Positions 46,201 to 57,275 of a DNA stretch of 64,000 bases are shown one piece after another. The notes beneath the pieces are model-generated. The model searched no databases and was not told the origin of the DNA. It saw only the letters and a list, made by a program, of their open reading frames with translations. Made by a program: the position numbers and the translations under genes. The first letter of the stretch is position 1; each line of letters starts with the position of its first letter. Source of the stretch: Streblospio benedicti (Eukaryota > Annelida > Polychaeta > Spionida > Spionidae); contig CM032660.1 of assembly GCA_019095985.1 (NCBI GenBank), positions 21,763,282 through 21,827,281 on the forward strand, given 5' to 3'.

Positions 46201-49200
46201 TGCAGACGTAACGCTTAGTCAAATTTCACACTGGTCCGTATGGGCAAAGAACATCTGAATCTTATCCGTCGGTAAAATTTTCAAAAACTTCAATACAAGT
46301 AAAGGATCGTTCACAAATTATGTCAGCCAAACTTTGGCTATTTTTGACCAACCCCCACCCCCTCTCTCACCTTTTCTCAGCTTTCGATGGTCTCACAACC
46401 TTGGGGTCGTGAGTTCGAGTCCCGTCAGGGCCACTTGATATAGTGAAATGGAAGATATCTCTTCAGCTATGTCAATACAGTGGTAGGACCTTGCTTGGCA
46501 GAACAGTGAGAGAAGAATTGAATTCACAAGCAAACTTGGGGAAAACTTATATACAGTTATTCATATTGTTAAATTATAGTTAAGCAAGATCTGGAATATA
46601 TCTGACTAGTAAAATATCTCAATCGTCTAAAACTGGGATGAAAGCTGAAAGCTGACGTCAGCCAGTGCTGAAACACACCCTCCCGCCCTTATCAGCTTTC
46701 GTCAGACATTCATCTTCAATGGACTCAATTAGATTTACAAAGTAGTGCTGTCAATATTAGCTCTAAGCTTCAAGGAACTATTTTCATTGTTTTTTATTCT
46801 TCCAGTAGCAGCTGTCCAGTAGTGATAAGCAATAATACATGTAGCATAGCGAACATATATTGGGACATCAGTGTCCAAGTAGACCGGGCTGCAATGCAAT
46901 TTAATTATTGCTTATTAACTCATAACTCATACATTGTAACCCAAGTGGTATTACCATTTTGTGTATCATCGGAAATGCTTTCACATGATCAACACCAACT
47001 GAAATCGCCTCCACAATGCGATATGTTGTTGTGAGGTCACAGGAAGTCACCTCCCGGTGACCTCAGACGACCCTAAAAAAACTCATGTTTGATCAAATTT
47101 ACTTATTTACATTGACTGCTACTCTTTAAGAATTGTTCCTTATAACCTGCCTGTGTGAGCTCAGTCAAGAATGAAATACTTAAAGTTGATCATTTGAATA
47201 TTTGTTTTCAGACACGTCTAAATCATATGACCAAACTCGATTGTCACAAAATGTAACAAAGGTACAGAAATGGCAAGGGAAGCTGCGTTCAATCTTACCC
47301 AAGCAAATGGAGCAGGAGACTTCCAGCATGCTAAAGATGAAGACATCAATCAACAAATTACCGGTAGAAAACACGATCATTAGCCAAAGCTTAGAATATC
47401 ATGCAGGGCACCCTGACTTACGGATTGAAATCATGCAAAGTGATGGTACTTGAAATCTATCTTCAATTGCTTCAATAAGATTCACAGAATTGTGCTGTCA
47501 AAAAGTCTATTATAAGGGCCTGTTGGCTCTTATCTTCAAAGAACCATTTTCATTTTTTTATTCTTCCAATTTAGCAACTCTCCAGTATAGAAGTGATGAA
47601 TTAAATAATTCAAATCGATCAATAATTTTTTTCAGATGCGTCTAAATGGTGGCATAACAAATCTCAATTATCGCAAGATGGAGAGACTTCCAAAATGCTA
47701 CAGATCAAGGCAGCAAAGAAGAAACAAGAAAACACAATCGATAGCCAAAGCTTGGAATATCACGCAGTGCATCCTGGATTTCGGTTTGATGCAGACCAGC
47801 GTAGATTTGCCGAGCTACTAAAGCAAAACTTGATGGCAGGGACTGGGGCACCAGTTGTCTGTGACGTGTGTGGCTGTGCTTTTGCCAATGATGACAGATT
47901 CAGGTTGGTTTATACAGTAGAAGCTTGTAATCTTGATTTTGCTTGTTTCAAATGTTCCCTTAACTTGAAGTTAATTTCATTGCCCATTCAACTACATTGT
48001 GAATATATATCTTTGGTTATCTCAAATATTGCTTATCTCGAGCATTTTACTTTTATCCCCGCAGATTCATGATGACGGGCTTCTGCTGTATGTGTAAGTG
48101 ATATTCATATGCAGTAGAACCTTGTTATCTCCATATGATAACTTATTACAAATTTTAATTTGTCTTAAGATAAGTCTCATTTCCCTTTACACACTGCTGG
48201 AAACTGGAATAAGTCCAGTCTAGCTAAAACCAAGAACATGCATGTTTCTCAGTTGGTTATCTCGAATATTGGCCATCTCGAGCATTTGACTGCTGTTCCT
48301 GTAGTTTCAAGATGCCAACTTTCTATATCGTGAAAGTATTTATATTCTGTAGGTCTCAGAAATTAATGAGCATGAACAAGAATAAGTTCATATTCCTCTG
48401 TTTTCCCATCTTTCCCTTTCTTTGCTTTTTGTACAGACAATCCTTCTATTATTATGTTTTAAAGATACAATAATTGACCAAGAAATTGCCCCTGCCTACT
48501 TTTAAAAAACACCAGATTATTTCCAGGTAACCTGGAATTCATTGGCAGATCCGGTAGAGGAGGACAGGGGGTCTATTTTACTGTGTCCATACGTAGATTG
48601 CACATATGAAGCCTATGAGATCCCTTTAGTGTGCACCCCCATCCCCCACCCCCTTTCCAAAAATCTGGATCTGCCAGTTGGGATACTTGTCACACTGACA
48701 ATTGGGCATGGCCATCTGCTGTTAGATATCTCTTCAAGACTTGCAATATGTGGTTATGGTGTGTGGTGTTGTTCAGGTACTTTTATGTCTTAATGTAAAT
48801 CATATAGCCAACTTTGGCACTTCCACTTTGTAGTCACCACTTGAAGCTGCAAAAGAAAGTAAAAGAAACTCTCGATTACAAGTGCCTTCAACATCCTCAA
48901 GTTGTGTTTCATTTCATACAACAAAACGGAAAACAGGTATGACCATCTAAATATTTTTTGGGGGTGGAAGTGTAACTGAAACGGGGACTATCCTCATAAC
49001 GAAACCAAGCAAACCTCCTCATCATTTTTACGAAAAACCCCTATCATTTTAGAAAAACGAAACAAGTATGGTACAGATTCGTTACGAAGGAGTAAATGTG
49101 TATAGTTTCTTTATTCCTGACAATTTGTCATTAGTGTGTGGGAGGACATTAAATGATACAAAGAACATCGCATTATAAGACACTCTTCCACTGTATATAA

Positions 49201-52200
49201 ATTTCATTGTACATGTGCGTGTATTTGGGACTTACTGTAATAAACCAAACTCACCTTTTGTCCCATAACTTACTTTGATCATAACGTATTTCTATATAGG
49301 TGACATCGTTGGGTGCAGAATTGGTGAGGGTTGATAGAAATTATTACATAATTGCTCAGATTTAGCTGTATAAAGTGTTAACAGCAAATTTTCTATTACT
49401 TTTTGGTACGCCATACATATCCTATTGAAGTATTTCACATAATATATTCTAAAGGGATTAATCGTCAAACATAATGTATATCTTAATACACAGAGTTATA
49501 AGTTCACATTATCTTAAAAATTCCTGGTTTTATGGATTAAATGATAGATAGACTATAGTGTAAAATTGTACAGACAATCTTTGTTTCAAATTGATTTTTA
49601 TGTGTTTATCTTACAAGTATGTTTAGAACAAGTTTTTGTGATTTACATCTTCAACTGATCCGTGATAAATAGAAAAAAACGACCAAAATGTTTTTAAAAT
49701 TTCATAGGTACATTAGACCAAGAGTCACTTCTTGGATGGATCGAGTGCCATGTGAATATAATGATGTATACTTTGTTCATTGCAGGTCACTTCTCCTCTT
49801 GTTTCAATTAATCAGAATATTCTGGGCATGGCTAATGGTACTACATCATGCAACAAAGATAACCAGTGCCGTACAACACAAAAAGAACCAGGTTTGATAT
49901 TTAAATCATACACTATATATATATTAGGGCTGTGACGGTTAGACAAATAACCGAGGTCGGGTAGGTTTTGCACAAGTGCCGGTTACAAAATGGAACGTCG
50001 ATTAACCGAATTGTCGTATGACTTCAGTCATCACGTTTTATCTGCATTGGTCATGACTTATGATAATAAAAAATCAAATATCTAATGTTGTTTGTGATTT
50101 ATTTCAATCAGGAATACAACTAATAAGCTGAGCTAATATCAGCGATCGACCATGACACTTACTAGCCTATGTGTTACACGCTAAAATCTATAAGGTTGTA
50201 TGGAAGTGTCGGATTTGACAATTTCCCATCACGTCAGCCGTTTAGTGAGGGGGTATATAATATAGCCTGGATGAATTCTATTCACCAACATTTTTTTCCT
50301 AAATCACAAGTCACCAATACATTTTATTGTCTTTCACCAATAATCAAGATTTGTAATTGAATAAGTTGCATCACATTTCACACATTTAAATAGCAAACGA
50401 CTTCCGAATGATCCACACAAACCGGTACAAATTCAACGTGTTTCAAATAGAAGTTTCATTATTTTGTAGTAATTATTTGTGGGGGTTTATCAGTTTTATG
50501 GGGCATATTATTAATTCTTAGGGTACTAGATGCTAGAATGGAGTACTCAACAAATTGTTCAATGTATAAATTATAGGAAAGGTTCAGAGTCAACACCAAG
50601 TCAGTTAACCGAGGTCGAATCGGTTATACTGTGTAAAAATCCGAACCGAACCGTAACTGTCACAGCCCTAATATATATACAATTATAATTGCATATAAAG
50701 TTTGCTTCTATGTACTGTAGTTCTATTCATTCATTTATGTATCTTATTTTCCAAGAATTATAATTTTAATGAGATTTGTTATATCATCTCATGCTTGGTC
50801 TATTATCACATTACCAATTGAATGTACGCAGCATAATGATTTGCATGCAGTTTGATCTTTTTTAATGAAATATTTAGGTGCCATGTAGATTTTCTCAACT
50901 TTAATTCTCTTAATTATTTTTTATTTCAATGGAAAGGAATTTTATCCATTCTCTGTTAGCAAAAAACAATTTTCAAAATGTTTGAGAAAAAAGAAGACTA
51001 ATATGTTTAATGTATTATGACTAATGACTCAAATTTGATGGACAGTGATGGGACTCAATTTGTAGTTGCATTGTGTTGGGCTAAGTGCTTTCTGGATCAA
51101 AAGCAATTTTCTATGGTAGAAAAAGGAAACTTATTTCTATTTTATTAAACATGATGATATTATATCTATATAATTTTATGCTGAAAGCGGTCAAGACCTT
51201 TGACCAGGTTAGATTTTTTCATTAGTATTTTTTGTTATTTTTTGTTATTTTTGTGAAGGGATGAACATAATCACTATTTACACTGACGTTGTCACTTGTG
51301 TGTTGGTAAACAAAAATATTTAGAGACAGATAGGAATCATCTTGTTATTTTTTTCTATGTGATGCAAGATATATAAATCCTACTCCTTGAATTTTTTTTT
51401 GAAAATGTTTACCACAATTTGAGTAGTCCCATCAAAGCCCTTAAAATGTACAATGCAGTGTCTCATAGGCTGATGTCAACTGGACATTATTGATTACAAG
51501 TTATTATAATGTGTGACTCTTTGATAATGTATTTACTTACTATTATCATACAGAAAATGCTAGAGACGAAAGAGAGCCACTTGCTGACTGTACTGATGGC
51601 CACGACACTGGTGCGGATGGTGAATTTTCGTGTATGCTGTGCTCTAGAATGTTCCGTACGCTACAGGAAGCTGTGGTGCACATGGGGCACTTTCATCTCA
51701 ACCATAGTGCATACTTATACTGTGAAGCTGGTTGTGGAGTGGTCCTAATGGATCAGTACAGTCACGATCGGCATTTACGGGCTTACCACATTAATACGTT
51801 CAGCCAGCAAATAGAAAGCCAAGCTCAAGTTATCAACTCTCAACGTGACTGTAGTGTAAGGGTAAATGAAAAGTATGCGCAAGCGACACACCAAGAAAGT
51901 AATACTAGTGGAGATCGAATCACAACTGTCAATGAAGATTCAGTGTCAGAGGATACCTGGAAAAAATCATATAGACTATCTGAACACAATGGACGTAATG
52001 CATTAAACTGCAAAGACACTGTTTGTGAGCAAGATCTCAAAGGGTCTGAAGCCAAGCAGGCACGCGTGCCTGGCTCCCTCAGCCAGCACTCTACTGTTCT
52101 CTCCCACCTTGGCTGCGAGCGAATTGCCTCACAAGCAAATGGCTTGAAAAAGACGGACTCCTCACTACTAACTAATCTGCTCACAGGCTTGCAATGCACT

Positions 52201-54217
52201 GACTGCCCCAGTGGTCCCATTTTTACCACACAGTTGGCTTTATGTGAACATCTCTGGAGCACTCACAAGAGAGAGGATGCATACCCTTGCCCAGTATGTG
52301 GTCAGCTATTCTCAAAGTTTCTCGGAACACACCTCCTCAAGGCTCATGCTGAGTATTTGCCCTCGACAGCACAGCAAGATGACAACAATTACATATACGA
52401 TACCATACCAAAGGATTATCGAACAATGCTGACACATTCAAAATGCTCACTTTGTAATCATGTGTCTCATGTGACAAGTGAAAAAAGAAAAGAAGTCCTT
52501 ATGTTTGATTCAACTCGTCACTTATGCAGGACTTTAGAAAGAACCAATTTGCTGACCAGCAAGAAAAGGTTAGAATGTGTGGTGTGTGATGTGTCATTTG
52601 CGTCATTTTTCTGGCAGCGTGTACACATGGCCACATATCATGTAGAGCTGCATTACAGTGAAACTCAAATCTTGGCACAAGTTGCAATCTGGCTACCAGT
52701 ATACAAGGAATCAACGTGCCCAATCTGCCAAAAAAGTGTTAAGCGCAATTTAAAAAAACACATGACTTATCATAAAAAGCCAGTTCAATGCCCTAAATGC
52801 AACAAGAGTATGCTTGTAGAGTCGCTTCCATTTCACTTAAAAACTCAGCATGGCAAGTTAGATCTAACAATCATTTGCGAAATGTGTGGCAAAATGTGTA
52901 CGAATAATTCCAATTTGAAAAGACATCAGGAATGTGTGCATCCTTCGCAATGTTCACAAGAGTACAAATGTCCTGATTGTAAAGAGACTTTTAGGGCCAA
53001 ACGGTATTTACAAAAGCACATCAGGCGTATGCATCAAGGGATAAAACCAAAGAAATACACACGCAAATGTTCTATTTGTGACTGGACTGTGACTGCATAT
53101 AGCACCAATAGTAAGCGCCTGCTGAGGGAGCATATGACAGTACACACCGGAGAGAAGCTATATACTTGTCCATTGTGCAAGAAGAAATTTAACAGATTCG
53201 CTGCATTGGCAAGACATAAGCGCATCCACCTGGAAGAGAGTCCCAGGTACAAGTGTGATGTGGACGGCTGTGGGCTTGCGTTCACGCAGACATGTTCTCT
53301 CAAAAGACACATGCTCACACACACGAATGAAACGCCATACTTGTGCCAGTGGTGTGGCAAGAGTAAGTACGCTGATCCATACTAGCACATTACATGTACA
53401 TAAAACTTGCTGTAATATAGTCAAGATAATTTCATTGGTTTTCGGGAGTAGATTAATGTTTTGGTATGCTTGGAGGACAGGATTTCACAGAGAATTCTGG
53501 TAGATTTTGCAGGACGACATGATACGTCCAACTTTGCAAATCGATACTGAATCCACCGTCACATTACTTAAGCCCCTAAGCAACATTTTGTAAATGCTGG
53601 TGATCATTTTCAATGGCATTTATTACTGCATGTGTATATCTCACAATACCACCTCTAACATTTAACTTATCAGGGGATAGCAAAAGTATACGCCCTGTAA
53701 GCAAAGATCAGCAAATGCATACATTTTTGAAGTCACCATCAATAATCAGTCTGCATCTTTTAAAAAGATTTTCAAAATTCAAAATATTCATCTAAGATAT
53801 GAGTTTACTCTCTTTATCTGATGTGAAGTCCAACAATTATACATAAGAAACGAAAATTAATTCAATTTAATGATAACAAGTCAATCAGATTTGGTAATAC
53901 TGTTATAAATGTACCGGTTATGTTTTAATCGGATGCAACATACATATCTGGTTGACTTTTTTTCTTTTTTTTTAAAGCTTTCCTATTCGCCTGTGATAGA
54001 AAGTGTATCTTTACAAAATTTGATTTAACATGTTTTTATAGTCATATCAAGTTGAACCAATTGACAATATTGATGATCTAATTTGATGAAATATATATCT
54101 TCTGCAGGGTTCAAACAGAGCTACCCTCTGAAACAGCATGTGGAGAAGCATCACAAAGAGCATCTAGAGGAATACTTACTACAGGATCCTCGACGGGCTG
54201 TGGTGAGGAAAAACTGA
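37075..54217 (+). CDS. Large C2H2 zinc-finger protein, eleven-exon model with two lesions in exon 3
   Basis: Exons: 37075-37211, 38881-39050, 39114-41514, 42888-43049, 45587-46156, 47212-47445, 47636-47903, 48834-48936, 49786-49891, 51554-53362, 54108-54217. All have GT-AG borders and agreeing phases; without one extra base in exon 3 the sum is 6069 nt, 2022 codons plus stop. The start is MQPPKPACKGPSQGPSQ, a basic proline-containing N terminus. Exons 3-7 encode an acidic Ser/Asn/Gln-rich disordered region with repeats such as ECxVRxxRLDPR. One split finger spans exons 7-8 and about 13 more lie in exons 10-11, so it is likely a nuclear DNA-binding protein. An in-frame TGA (40118-40120) and the extra base near 41466 break exon 3. 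The gene is either a null allele or pseudogene, or carries assembly errors. I do not recognise an orthologue. Confidence 0.65.
38579..38720 (+). repeat. 72-bp tandem duplication in intron 1 of the zinc-finger gene
   Basis: Two adjacent copies beginning ggtaaaatatggtgg at 38579 and 38651, with only a few differences. Recent. Confidence 0.85.
39114..41514 (+). CDS. Zinc-finger gene, exon 3 (long low-complexity exon)
   Basis: About 800 codons, open except for one TGA at 40118-40120 (within NPHQMLH-stop-TAPITST) and a final frame change near 41466. The composition is Asn/Ser/Asp/Gln-rich with no globular domain. The pattern RECNVRQTRLDPR recurs as KECEVRLVRLDPR about 500 codons later, and PDNCSE, DSDVQTKK and FDPIS also recur. 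The TGA could be CGA changed at a CpG. The extra base is inferred because the duplicated copy at 46100 reads through (KEKRGACKRPLKD) where this copy stops. The donor is ggtaaag|gtaaga. Confidence 0.65.
41187..42083 (+). repeat. Segmental duplication, copy 1 (exon 3 end plus intron)
   Basis: About 0.9 kb that aligns end to end with 45822-46716, covering the last ~330 bp of exon 3, the donor and about 570 bp of intron. It ends at cagacattcat in both copies. Both copies carry a tRNA-like B box (gttcgagtccc). Confidence 0.85.
41738..41795 (+). repeat. tRNA-like sequence with B box (SINE remnant), copy 1
   Basis: atggtctgacaaccttgggg followed by ataagttcgagtccc resembles the 3' half of a tRNA with a Pol III B box. 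No closed acceptor stem, so not a tRNA gene. Repeated at 46388-46440 by the segmental duplication. Confidence 0.45.
42888..43049 (+). CDS. Zinc-finger gene, exon 4 (acidic linker)
   Basis: 54 codons, phase 1-1, DYETKRRRATTKN then a Ser/Asp-rich run (SSDSDDSVHDPAWLMERED) ending RQND. It looks like a disordered acidic segment. The downstream intron start is shared with the introns after exons 5 (in part) and 6. Confidence 0.65.
43146..44943. mobile_element. 1.8-kb transposon with AGCTCACCTG ends, intron 4
   Basis: It starts agctcacctgctgtgaaaca and ends caggtgagcg followed by atattaggacccttatggcc. The ends form a short inverted repeat of about 10 bp. The duplicated intron at 46780-46800 reads straight from cattgtttttt into attcttccag, giving the empty site, so the boundaries are known to within the T-run. 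No transposase was found inside, so it is non-autonomous. It contains a nested MITE (44107-44340). Another end of the same family lies at 55538. Confidence 0.75.
44107..44340. mobile_element. Nested MITE, perfect 15-bp terminal inverted repeats
   Basis: cagggtcaggattag at the left and its exact reverse complement at the right. The interior carries several copies of ggacgagtag on both strands, which would let it fold. It lies inside the 1.8-kb element, so it is younger than it. The flanks do not show a clear target duplication. Confidence 0.85.
45587..46156 (+). CDS. Zinc-finger gene, exon 5 (chimeric duplicated exon)
   Basis: 190 codons, phase 1-1, intact. The first ~78 codons (VSKSYDQTRLSQN to EYHAGHPDW-type sequence) match exon 6. 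The rest (SDSRQTLGNGDKSNQ to KDSSNENGKG) match the end of exon 3. It is therefore a fusion of two pre-existing exon pieces made by the duplication. No domain is recognised. Confidence 0.7.
45822..46716 (+). repeat. Segmental duplication, copy 2
   Basis: Partner of 41187-42083. From 46710 the sequence switches to match 43061-43145 and then 44947 onward, so this copy lacks the 1.8-kb transposon. Confidence 0.85.
47212..47445 (+). CDS. Zinc-finger gene, exon 6
   Basis: 78 codons, phase 1-1, intact (TSKSYDQTRLSQN to RIEIMQSDG). A close paralogue of the first part of exon 5; exon 7 starts with a more diverged version (ASKWWHNKSQLSQD). The upstream intron end (tgatcatttgaatatttg) is shared with exon 5. 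Confidence 0.7.
47636..47903 (+). CDS. Zinc-finger gene, exon 7 (module plus first half of a finger)
   Basis: It enters in phase 1 and leaves in phase 2. It ends with CDVCGCAFANDDRF. Joined to exon 8 (SHHLKLQKK) this gives CxxC-x3-F-x5-F-x2-H, the spacing of a C2H2 finger. That supports the splice from 47903 to 48834 although the donor (gttggt) is weak. Confidence 0.65.
48544..48675. mobile_element. MITE with GGCAGATCC ends, intron 7
   Basis: It begins ggcagatcc and ends ggatctgcc, 132 bp, with the C-rich right part (cacccccatcccccacccc) seen in the other copies. Confidence 0.75.
49786..49891 (+). CDS. Zinc-finger gene, exon 9 (linker)
   Basis: Phase 0 in, phase 1 out: VTSPLVSINQNILGMANG to RTTQKEP, joining GAA across the next splice. 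Exon 8 (48834-48936) enters in phase 2 and leaves in phase 0. A different frame of this exon is also open, but it does not join to exon 10. Confidence 0.6.
49924..50671. mobile_element. Non-autonomous hAT-like element, intron 9
   Basis: The ends ttagggctgtgacggtta and its counterpart taactgtcacagccctaa form an inverted repeat of about 18 bp with one mismatch. The flanks are tatatata on both sides, which would fit the 8-bp duplication of hAT elements, though the AT-rich context makes this weak. Sub-terminal repeats (aaccgaggtcg) occur near both ends. No transposase. Confidence 0.75.
51554..53362 (+). CDS. Zinc-finger gene, exon 10 (C2H2 array)
   Basis: 603 codons, phase 1-1, intact. Cys pairs in order: CMLC (51631), CEAGC, CTDC, CPVC, CSLC (lacks clear histidines), CVVC, CPIC, CPKC, CEMC, CPDC, CSIC, CPLC, CDVDGC and the start of CQWC. 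Most have HxxxH or HxxxxH partners. Only one Krueppel-type linker (HTGEKLYTC) is present, so most fingers are irregularly spaced. About 110 Ser/Thr-rich residues separate the second and third fingers. It is not followed or preceded by a recognisable KRAB, BTB or SCAN domain. Confidence 0.9.
54108..54217 (+). CDS. Zinc-finger gene, last exon
   Basis: It completes the final finger across the splice (CQWCGKRFKQSYPLKQHVEKHH) and ends RAVVRKN-stop. The acceptor is atatcttctgcag|gg and the phase agrees. Confidence 0.85.
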
Positions 54218-54870
54218 GAGAAGAACACAGACAGTGCTGAGTAGTGCATCCCTAGAATTGCATGCCATTTTGAATTTCACGCACTGAATCATACACAGTG
54301 GTGTCACAACTTGTTGCCAGTGTTTTTAACAACCTTATTTCCACTGTGCCAAATTTTAAAACCCTGTCACCAAGTGCACAATTGTTATGAATATTTGGAT
54401 ATTCTCTCTTCGCTATGTACAACTATGTAAGAATATTGCCCCATTATGTGTTTTTTTACTCATAATGTTTTTTATTTATTTTTTCAAATTATCTAAGATT
54501 TAATATCCTGTGAAAATTAATGTGTTGTGATTAGTATGATTTTACCATTAGATTGTTTTATTTTCTAAATAGGCATTAATTTAAATAAGTATTCATGTCT
54601 AGATTGAGGATTTAATAAATATCATAATTTTTAGCATATACAACTTAACAAATGTAGCATATTGCCCTATAGTGTTTTTTTTTACACAAAATGTTTTTAT
54701 TCATTTTTTCAAATTATCTAAGGTTTGACACGATGTCAACAATGTGAAAATTAATGTGTTGTGATTTTTATGATTTTACCATAAGATAGTTTTATTTAAG
54801 TAAAAGTTAATTGAATAAGTATATATTTATCCAAGTGTAGTTATGGTAATAAACAGATTTATTACCATTG
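54218..54870 (+). other. Probable 3' UTR of the zinc-finger gene with a tandem repeat and poly(A) palindrome
   Basis: A block of about 175 bp at 54427-54600 recurs, diverged, at 54661-54830. A perfect hairpin at 54845-54866 (ggtaataaa, loop caga, tttattacc) carries an AATAAA on each strand. Confidence 0.55.
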
Positions 54871-55537
54871 CATATATACAACCATCAGCGCTGGTAGGCT
54901 TTTAAATTGCATAGATGAATCCTTTTTCAGACAATATGAATTAAAAAAATCTACATATTGAAAGCAAAAACGTGAACCTTTAATTATTTGTAAATGGAAA
55001 TTCTGATCTTTGAACACCGCATCTTTTCATGAACACTTTGACTAGAATAGACATGTCAGAAATTCCTTATCCTTCCTAATTTTGCCCAAAAACTTTCCGA
55101 AAGGATATATATATTGTATGTGCAATGTACATTGTACTTGTATATGTGGGCGGTTGATTGTGTAATTGGAGGGGGGGGTGGGGGGGCCGGCAGCAGGAGA
55201 GAAAGGTCAGGTCACTCAATTGCTGTGAAATGTAAGAAAGGGGCTGGTGGGTAGCAAAAATCAACTTTAAATTACATCAAGAATTTACAAAGAATCAACA
55301 TGTCAGATGTGCCAGAAAAGTCTACGAAGGCGCAATGTTAAAAATGACGTCGGTGCATCAAGCAGTTGAACTTATAAATTCCTGATTACATCTGTATATC
55401 CCCTAGATTGCAACTAAAAGCATAGCTTTATTATTGTGTCCTGGTGAAAATCAACGGACAATGGTTCAAGCACCCTGTGTAACTGCTTTTTCCACCTGAA
55501 CTCGAAAAGATAAGAATGGCTCAAGTCATCTCTTTTT

Positions 55538-55690
55538 AGCTCACCTTTCAGTCACAAAGTGAGCTATTGTGGTCACCTTTCATCAGTCGTCTGTCTGTCC
55601 ATGTTATTTATTCTTCTGTTTTATCATATCCATGCATGTTTGTATAAGTGGTTGGTGTATCTCAACAATGTAATATCTGTGGGGTGTGCG
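55538..55690. mobile_element. 5' end of an AGCTCACC-family element
   Basis: tagctcacctttcagtcaca then gtgagctattgtggtcacc matches the left end of the 1.8-kb element (agctcacctg...gtgagcttttgtgatcacc). The right end was not found. Confidence 0.55.
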
Positions 55691-55957
55691 TGGCAATTTG
55701 AGGACTGGGAGGACACCCAACTCCGCTTGTGGACTCAATGGCACCTGTGAGAAAGTGCAAAGACCTCATCAAAGCTGTTTGCCCCCCTCACCACATCTGC
55801 ATTTCACTGGGGAGGAGGTCTCCCTGCATAAGATGTTCTGGTGTGATAGTTTTAATAGAAAATATATGTGTAATGTGTAGGATCAAAACAGAACGGGGGT
55901 AAATTTTAAGGATTTGCTATCAAGTCAGAACCCGGACTTAAGAAATCATATTTTTGT

Positions 55958-56182
55958 ATTTAAAGAATTTATTGGATACCAATAGAAACCAAAGTTAACC
56001 ATTTTTGGCGAAACTTTCGCTGTTATCGCACCAACTTCATCGGCCCGAGTGCAAAATCTCAGAGGGTCACATGACCACCAAGGTGGCGGCAGTCATGTGA
56101 TGAAGTTGGTGCGATAACAACGAAAGTCTCGCCAAAAATGGTTAACTTTGGTTTCTGTTGGTATCCAATAAATTCTTTAAAT
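55958..56182. mobile_element. Fold-back MITE with arms of about 85 bp
   Basis: The left arm 55958-56041 and right arm 56099-56182 are inverted copies differing at only a few positions. Both run from atttaaagaatttattgg at the outer edge to caccaacttcatc at the inner edge. The loop is about 57 bp. Non-coding. No clear target duplication. Confidence 0.85.
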
Positions 56183-56392
56183 CATGAATAAAGAAACCCA
56201 GGATGAATCAAACATACATTCAGTTATCATATTTTTGTAGTTTTCCACTGTTGTGTTTTCATCACATAAACAGTCAAATGTAACATAAAGATGTGCTTGA
56301 TGTTAAACATAAAAAGGGACCCCTAAAATGTTGTGTAAAATAGAATTTTGATGACGATTCTAACGCATACTATGTAAATGTAAAATATATGA

Positions 56393-56427
56393 TCACAGAT
56401 TAGTTAAAGTGTTTAACTAATCTGTGA
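56393..56427. repeat. Perfect 16-bp hairpin, 3-base loop
   Basis: tcacagattagttaaa, loop gtg, then the exact reverse complement. It may be the remnant of two abutting inverted transposon ends. Confidence 0.8.
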
Positions 56428-56765
56428 CGTTCGTCGCTGATAGGTTAAAAACCTATGCTAATCCGACGCTGGAAAGTTATGTCATCACGGATCAGGCAGA
56501 CAACTTTTAAGTTTTAAAATTCTGTCTAGAGTGTTTTCAGAAGAATAGCAACAAAATGGAAGTGTAGTGCGTTATATACTTATATTACAGATAGGGTACT
56601 TTGATAATGTTACTTTATTTATTTCTGAATATTGTCCCTTTTCCCTTTCCTATTTTTATAGTTTCAATGTAAATATTCGGTAACAGAATTACATTGTAAT
56701 TATTACATTGTGTATAAATGAGAACATTAAGAGAGACACGTTTTGTTTTTAGATATGGTCTACGT

Positions 56766-56805
56766 CATCTCGGACGTAACCCCCCTCCACCCCCCACCCA
56801 CCCCC

Positions 56806-56893
<88 letters not shown>

Positions 56894-57008
56894 TTATTTA
56901 TTTATTTATTTTTTTCATAGCATTTTTGGCATGTCCACGATCTGTGTGTATGAAACCCAAGAGACCCATGAGATCCCTTCAATGCGACCGCTTTTTCCAA
57001 AAACCTGC
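56766..57008. mobile_element. GGCAGATCC-family MITE remnant expanded by a TA microsatellite
   Basis: The right half (ttttggcatgtccacgat, then gagatcccttcaatgcg, then ttccaaaaacctg) matches the right half of the copy at 154-320. The left part is C-rich and then replaced by (TA)38 at 56813-56889 and (TTTA)n to 56911. Confidence 0.6.
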
Positions 57009-57169
57009 CAACAGATTTGAAAGACCATGCAATTTTTATAGGCCCCCCCCCCGAGGCGGGTTCCATTCAGCATCAGGCTGAGGTATTCTGAGCCACAGAA
57101 GGATGTCGTGCCCATAGTTTGGTTAGTTTGATGTTAAAAGACAAACACAGAGTGCGGGAGTTTGCAAGT

Positions 57170-57175
57170 TTTATT
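57170..57175 (-). terminator. Poly(A) signal of the Gly/Tyr-rich gene
   Basis: AATAAA on the - strand, about 100 bp after the stop codon. Confidence 0.6.
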
Positions 57176-57275
57176 TGTATGACATTTACAAGATACATTT
57201 AGTAATATCCATCATAGTTGTATCTTCGACCTTATGCGCTAAAGGTTCTAGAAGCCTCCAGGCCTCTACCCGGTT

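Noticed and set aside
46388-46440. Second tRNA-like B box
   Set aside because: Only a 3' half is recognisable, and it is a passenger of the segmental duplication.
48067-48095. Mini-exon at attcatgatgacggg before a strong gtaagtg donor
   Set aside because: Including it breaks the phase into exon 8; skipping it gives correct C2H2 spacing across the splice.
56813-56911. Open frames through the TA/TTTA repeat
   Set aside because: They encode only YIYIYI-type sequence from the microsatellite.
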